From positions 1-62,904 of the forward strand of contig JBFWUW010000040.1 in assembly GCA_050247075.1 (NCBI GenBank): a stretch of 62,904 nucleotides of DNA, read 5' to 3'. Of the stretch, positions 59,590 through 62,904 are shown piece by piece. Position 1 is the stretch's first letter. Each line of letters opens with the position of its first letter. The DNA comes from JBFWUW01 sp050247075. GTDB lineage: Bacteria; Planctomycetota; Planctomycetia; Pirellulales; JBFWUW01. A program made the position numbers and the translations under genes. A model generated the notes under the pieces. That model had not been told where the DNA came from. It did not search any database and saw only the letters and a program-made list of their open reading frames with translations.

Positions 59590-59613
59590 GCGTTGTCGGT
59601 GTTCAGTCTTCAG
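59590..59613. repeat. GTGTTCAGT-type repeat after selA
   Basis: Read on the minus strand, CTGAAGACTGAACACCGACA begins directly after the selA stop at 59614-59616. It is another fragment of the GAACACTGA family. Confidence 0.55.
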
Positions 59614-61029
59614 TTAGGCGCTGGCGGCCGGTTCAATCGCGGCGATGGCTTCGATGAGCTGTTGGTCCTGGCGGGGGAAGACGGTCCGTAGGTCAAGCAG
59701 CAGCCTGTCTTGTTCAACTCGGCCCACGACCGAAGGGACGCCGGCTTGCAGCAATTTCGCCAGCCGGCCGCTGTCTTGCCGGGCGGGTCGCAGGGCCACG
59801 CACCAGGTGGGGACTTGCTGGCCGGGCATGGCGGGATCCTCCAAACAGGCCTGGCCGGGCACCGCCTCGGCCGTGTCGATGGCGGGCAATGCGGCCAGTT
59901 GCGGCGCTAACCGTTGGGCCCGGCCTTTGAGATTGTCCACGGGCGTATCGAGCAGTGCCAGTATCGGAATCTCCCGCCGGGCGACATCAGGCGTGCGATA
60001 CAGCCGCAGCGTCGCCGCCAGCGCCGCCAACGTCAACTTGTCGGCGCGTAAAGCCCTGGCCAGCGGATGCCGCGTCAACCGCTCGATCAGTTCCCGCCGG
60101 CCCAGTACAATTCCGCAGGCTGGCCCGCCCAACAGTTTATCACCCGGCAAGATCACCAGATCGGCGCGAGTTCGCACGCTGTGGGCCGTGCTAGACAGCC
60201 CGGCCAAACCCAATTCGGCTGGGTCCAGCAGCGCCCCAAGTTCCAAGTGTCGCACGACGGGAATTTGCATTTCTTGTCCCAGTCGGACAAGTTCCGCTTG
60301 CGCAACCCCTTCCGCGGTGCCCGCCGCGTGGCCGTGAGCATCGCTTTGCCACAACAAGGCAGCTTGCCCATCGACCGCTTGTCCGTCGATGGCCTGGCGG
60401 TAATCCTCCAGCCTTGTCCGATTCGTGGCGCCAACCTCGCACAGGCCGGCACCGGCAGTCGCGGCCACGTCCGCCAACCGAAAATGGTCGGCCGCCTCGA
60501 GCAATTCGCCTCGCGAAACGACCGCTTTGCGGCCTTTAGCCAGCGCCGCCAGCACCAACAACACGGCGGCGGCCTGGTTGTTGACGACGCAGGCGGACTC
60601 CGCCGAGGTTAGCTCTTGCAGCAGCCCGGCAACAGCCGCCTCGCGCGGCGGGCTTTTGCCGCTGGGTTGCTCCAGGTCGAGGCTGGAGTAATCTCGTCCC
60701 ACCGCCGCAATCTCCAGAATGGCCTCCTCCGCCAGCGGAGCTCGGCCAAGACGCGGATGCAGCAGCACGCCCGTCGCGTTAATCACCGGCCGCAGGCACG
60801 GCTCGTTCGATTGCAGAATCCGTCGGGCAATGCGCTCGGCCAGTTCGGTTGGGCTGGGGAGGCGGACCTCGGCGGCGGCGGCTTGCACTTCGTGTTTGAG
60901 TTCGTCGAGAATGCCGCGGGCACGCGACACAATCACGCTATGGCTGACCTTGTCGCGAAGTTTCTTGAGCTGCGGGTGCTCCAGCAAATCGCCGACGCTC
61001 GGCAACATCCGCAAAGGGTTCGTGGGCAT
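59614..61029 (-). CDS. selA: L-seryl-tRNA(Sec) selenium transferase-like protein (divergent)
   Basis: The 471-residue protein has the SelA layout: an N-terminal helical domain (LPSVGDLLEHPQLKKL), RPVINATGVLLHPRLGRAPL, EVGATNRTRLEDYRQA, and PLP lysine K298 in LPGDKLLGGPACGIVLGRRE. Two regions differ from the usual SelA pattern: YSSLDLEQPSGKSPPREAAV, where a GxRGSR run is expected, and VRHLELGALLD, where DLGSG is usual. It may therefore be a SelA-like PLP enzyme with another reaction, or a divergent SelA. No selB, selD or tRNA-Sec is in the window. Confidence 0.76.
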   Translation of the reverse strand: MPTNPLRMLPSVGDLLEHPQLKKLRDKVSHSVIVSRARGILDELKHEVQAAAAEVRLPSPTELAERIARRILQSNEPCLRPVINATGVLLHPRLGRAPLAEEAILEIAAVGRDYSSLDLEQPSGKSPPREAAVAGLLQELTSAESACVVNNQAAAVLLVLAALAKGRKAVVSRGELLEAADHFRLADVAATAGAGLCEVGATNRTRLEDYRQAIDGQAVDGQAALLWQSDAHGHAAGTAEGVAQAELVRLGQEMQIPVVRHLELGALLDPAELGLAGLSSTAHSVRTRADLVILPGDKLLGGPACGIVLGRRELIERLTRHPLARALRADKLTLAALAATLRLYRTPDVARREIPILALLDTPVDNLKGRAQRLAPQLAALPAIDTAEAVPGQACLEDPAMPGQQVPTWCVALRPARQDSGRLAKLLQAGVPSVVGRVEQDRLLLDLRTVFPRQDQQLIEAIAAIEPAASA

Positions 61030-61263
61030 GCCATCACCAAACAGGAAAAAAACAATCGCCAGAAGGCAACACGGATATTACCGCGCCGCGAAGCAATTGT
61101 CCCGGATACAGGTGTGGGACAATCGGCTTAAATTTCATCACAGTTGCGTGACGAGACCTGGAAGAGTTTGGCGGTGGCGCGGCGATCGCTCCGCGATTGG
61201 AACCTGGTCCAGCCGCGCCCGAGGAGAGAAAGTTTGTCTAAATTTAGGTGAAGCCACCAATCT

Positions 61264-61776
61264 CTACGGATCGAGGCCCGCCAGGTCGCTGTAGGAGTTC
61301 GACAGCAAATCTTGAGAACGCAGCCCAAACGCTTGCGACAGGCGCGCCAGTTGGGCGTGGCCGGCGGTATCGTACTGGCCATCCCCCAGGACCGCTTCAA
61401 ACTCCAGAAAAGTGCCCAGCCCGGTGACTTCATCCAGGTGGAGGCGGACGTTATCCAACAGGTACAGCTCGCGCGATTTTAACACAATGCCGCGCACGCC
61501 TAGCGACTCGGCCAGCGCCGCTTTGAGCGCTGCCGGATCGGCAACCGCCACCAGTTGGTAATCGCTGCCCCTGGAATCTGGCTGGTCGGGCCGGCTGTAA
61601 GCCACCAATTGCGCCGGCTGCCCGGCGGTCTCGCGCAGTTTGAGGCGGCCGTGGCGGCAATGAAAGTAAGTGTCGGTTTGCCGCAAGATTCCCCGCGGCT
61701 CCGCGGCCAGTTGCAAGGCTACCCGCCGTGCTGCCGGCAAATCGGCCAGGCGGGCCTTGAGTTCGATATTCCGCAT
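61264..61776 (-). CDS. CYTH-domain protein
   Basis: The 170-residue protein begins MRNIELKARLADLPAARRVA; the N-x-E-x-K near residues 3-7 is the variant of the ExExK motif seen in CyaB-like proteins. GRLKLRETAGQPAQLVAYSR, LLDNVRLHLDEVTGLGTFLE and FEAVLGDG provide further triphosphate-tunnel residues. These enzymes bind triphosphates; activity may be inorganic triphosphatase, thiamine triphosphatase or adenylate cyclase. Its stop is 234 bp from the selA start, and its ATG is 22 bp from the stop of the next gene. Confidence 0.84.
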   Translation of the reverse strand: MRNIELKARLADLPAARRVALQLAAEPRGILRQTDTYFHCRHGRLKLRETAGQPAQLVAYSRPDQPDSRGSDYQLVAVADPAALKAALAESLGVRGIVLKSRELYLLDNVRLHLDEVTGLGTFLEFEAVLGDGQYDTAGHAQLARLSQAFGLRSQDLLSNSYSDLAGLDP

Positions 61777-61798
61777 GGAGGAGGTTCTTCGCGGCTCC

Positions 61799-62904
61799 CT
61801 ATTGCGGCGGCAATTCTTGCTCGCCCAAGGTCTGGTACAGCGGCAGATGGCGGTAGTAGACCTCCAGCATCAACAGATTCATGGCGGTCAGGTAGATGCG
61901 GCCCCCTTCCTTGCGCGCCCATTTATCTGGCACGGGACCAAGCGGATCCCAGCTTCCGGCCATGGCACCGGTCTTGGTCTGGCCTTCCAGCAGCAAGGGC
62001 CGCAATCGGTCGTTCCACGACTTCCAGTGTTCGCCCCCCACCTGAAACATGACCTGCGTGGCGTAGTACCAATAGTAGGCATCGCGTTGCGATTTTTCCT
62101 TGGTGCCGACGTTGGGCAGGTTCTCCAGAAGATAATCGGCACCAGCCATTAAATGCGGGTTGTTGCGCTGCCAGCCCAGGTAAAGGCGCATCAACAAGGC
62201 TTCAGCCGTCATCACGGTACTTGGCTCGCGTTGATCCTTAAACTGCGCCCCAGGCCGATAGGCGTACCGAGACGGGACACCGCTTGCTCCTTGAGCCGTG
62301 TCGAGCCATTTTGTCACGCCCGGGTAACAGCTCGACTGAACTTCCAGGCCCGCCAACTCGCCGCTCTTGAGGGCCATCATTTGCCAGCCGCTGACCGATG
62401 TATCCGAACCGACTTGCGGCACGTAACGCCAACCGCCCACGCCCGGCTCTTGGGCCGCGGCAATAAAATCCAGGCACTTTTGGGCCGGCTCGCGAACAGC
62501 CGGGTCTTGCGTCATGCCATAGGCTTCGCACAGGGCAATGGAAGCGATACCGTGGCTATAGAGCCAGCAGTAGTTCGAACCGCCCACGCCCGTGAACAAG
62601 TCGCCGTCGGCCTTTTGATGTTCGATCAAGAAAGCCAGGCCGGCGTTGACGACGTCTCGGTATTTGCCGTCGCGGTGGGTGTAGCCGGCCCCGAAAAACG
62701 ACAACAATGCCAGCCCCGTGGCGGCGGTATCGGAGTTCATCTCTCCCAGGCCGGAATTCTGGTATTCTTTTTCCGTCATTCCTTGGGCAAAGCCATTCAA
62801 CGACCAGCGGCCATCGGGCGATTGATGCCGGGCCAAAAAGTCCAGCCCCATTTCGACGGCTTCCTCCGTGCCGGCGCTGCCGCCGCGTGACTGGGCCGTC
62901 TTTT
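61799..62904 (-). CDS. Squalene-cyclase/prenyltransferase-repeat protein (N-terminus beyond right edge)
   Basis: The frame is open to the right edge: 17 further codons (KTAQSRGGSAGTEEAVE...) precede the internal methionine at 62851. Repeated units of the prenyltransferase and terpene-cyclase alpha/alpha barrel are seen: GLDFLARHQSPDGRWSLNGF, GLAFLIEHQKADGDLFTGVG, CLDFIAAAQEPGVGGWRYVP, GADYLLENLPN. No DXDD cyclase motif is visible in this part. Many planctomycete proteins of this type have no known enzyme activity. It is likely co-transcribed with the CYTH gene. Confidence 0.83.
   Translation of the reverse strand, partial: KTAQSRGGSAGTEEAVEMGLDFLARHQSPDGRWSLNGFAQGMTEKEYQNSGLGEMNSDTAATGLALLSFFGAGYTHRDGKYRDVVNAGLAFLIEHQKADGDLFTGVGGSNYCWLYSHGIASIALCEAYGMTQDPAVREPAQKCLDFIAAAQEPGVGGWRYVPQVGSDTSVSGWQMMALKSGELAGLEVQSSCYPGVTKWLDTAQGASGVPSRYAYRPGAQFKDQREPSTVMTAEALLMRLYLGWQRNNPHLMAGADYLLENLPNVGTKEKSQRDAYYWYYATQVMFQVGGEHWKSWNDRLRPLLLEGQTKTGAMAGSWDPLGPVPDKWARKEGGRIYLTAMNLLMLEVYYRHLPLYQTLGEQELPPQ

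Noticed and set aside
1..62904. CRISPR array, complete IS element or restriction system
   Set aside because: No regularly spaced 25-40 bp direct repeats with unique spacers, no transposase and no methylase or nuclease motifs were found in the window.

Overview
The window is a stretch of a high-GC chromosome from a member of the Planctomycetota, most likely a Pirellula-type lineage. The evidence is the gene set: three DUF1501 Tat-exported proteins, a DUF1571 exported protein, a planctomycete small basic protein next to greA, a pyrophosphate-type phosphofructokinase, a squalene-cyclase-like repeat protein, a short SecA paralogue and several secreted proteins of low complexity. No plasmid, phage, CRISPR or intact transposase gene is visible. 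The window holds about 50 protein genes and one tRNA-Ala(TGC). Both edges cut genes: an acidic repeat protein runs off the left edge and the squalene-cyclase-like protein runs off the right edge.

Layout. 1-9.5 kb: acidic DPFG-repeat exported protein, DUF1501 protein, HD/OB exonuclease-like protein, XerD-type recombinase, PPi-phosphofructokinase, a second DUF1501 protein, a 71-aa cysteine protein, tRNA-Ala. 9.9-18.3 kb: small membrane protein and clpX; a B12-binding radical SAM protein; a DUF2007-like protein, an exported sugar isomerase-like protein and an unknown helical protein; a membrane-anchored alpha/beta hydrolase. 18.3-20.8 kb: a repeat-rich, gene-poor island with one orphan gene. 20.8-32.7 kb: mostly small-molecule enzymes (HpcH aldolase, M42 peptidase, a coupled MBL hydrolase and pteridine-reductase-like SDR, FAH hydrolase with a TrkA-type channel protein, a double MBL protein, SRPBCC, a triple RidA protein, a tartrate/isopropylmalate dehydrogenase). 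32.7-42.6 kb: SecA paralogue, lipoprotein, Gly-rich secreted protein, GNAT, LarA, small basic protein, greA, an SDR with no catalytic lysine, a tail-anchored protein. 42.6-50.7 kb: VOC protein, lysS, a LolC/LolD-like ABC pair, ilvE, gltA, and a candidate small RNA. 50.7-62.9 kb: third DUF1501 protein, a 62-aa secreted peptide, a 949-aa membrane protein, an HTH protein, an oxidoreductase, thrC, a divergent selA, a CYTH protein and the squalene-cyclase-like protein.

Central metabolism is represented by pfp, gltA, ilvE, thrC, larA and the decarboxylating dehydrogenase. Protein quality control and translation are represented by clpX, lysS, greA and tRNA-Ala. The genes form short co-directional sets rather than long operons. 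The clearest couplings are the ATGA overlap of the MBL hydrolase and SDR (23551-23554), the 8-bp overlap of the LolC/LolD-like pair (46500-46507), and FAH followed 17 bp later by the TrkA protein.

The most unusual content is between the genes. At least six families of short palindromic or inverted repeats can be traced by eye: a REP/REPIN-like family with about 15 copies; a 95-97 bp MITE-like element (two copies); a CTGTCAGC/GAACACTGA family sitting at gene 3' ends; a modular hairpin family arranged as inverted pairs; a GCCACTGGC palindrome; and a composite element with three copies that ends in a REP. In two cases a repeat appears to supply the stop codon of a gene. No complete new multi-gene system is evident; the repeat ecology and several odd proteins are the strongest leads.
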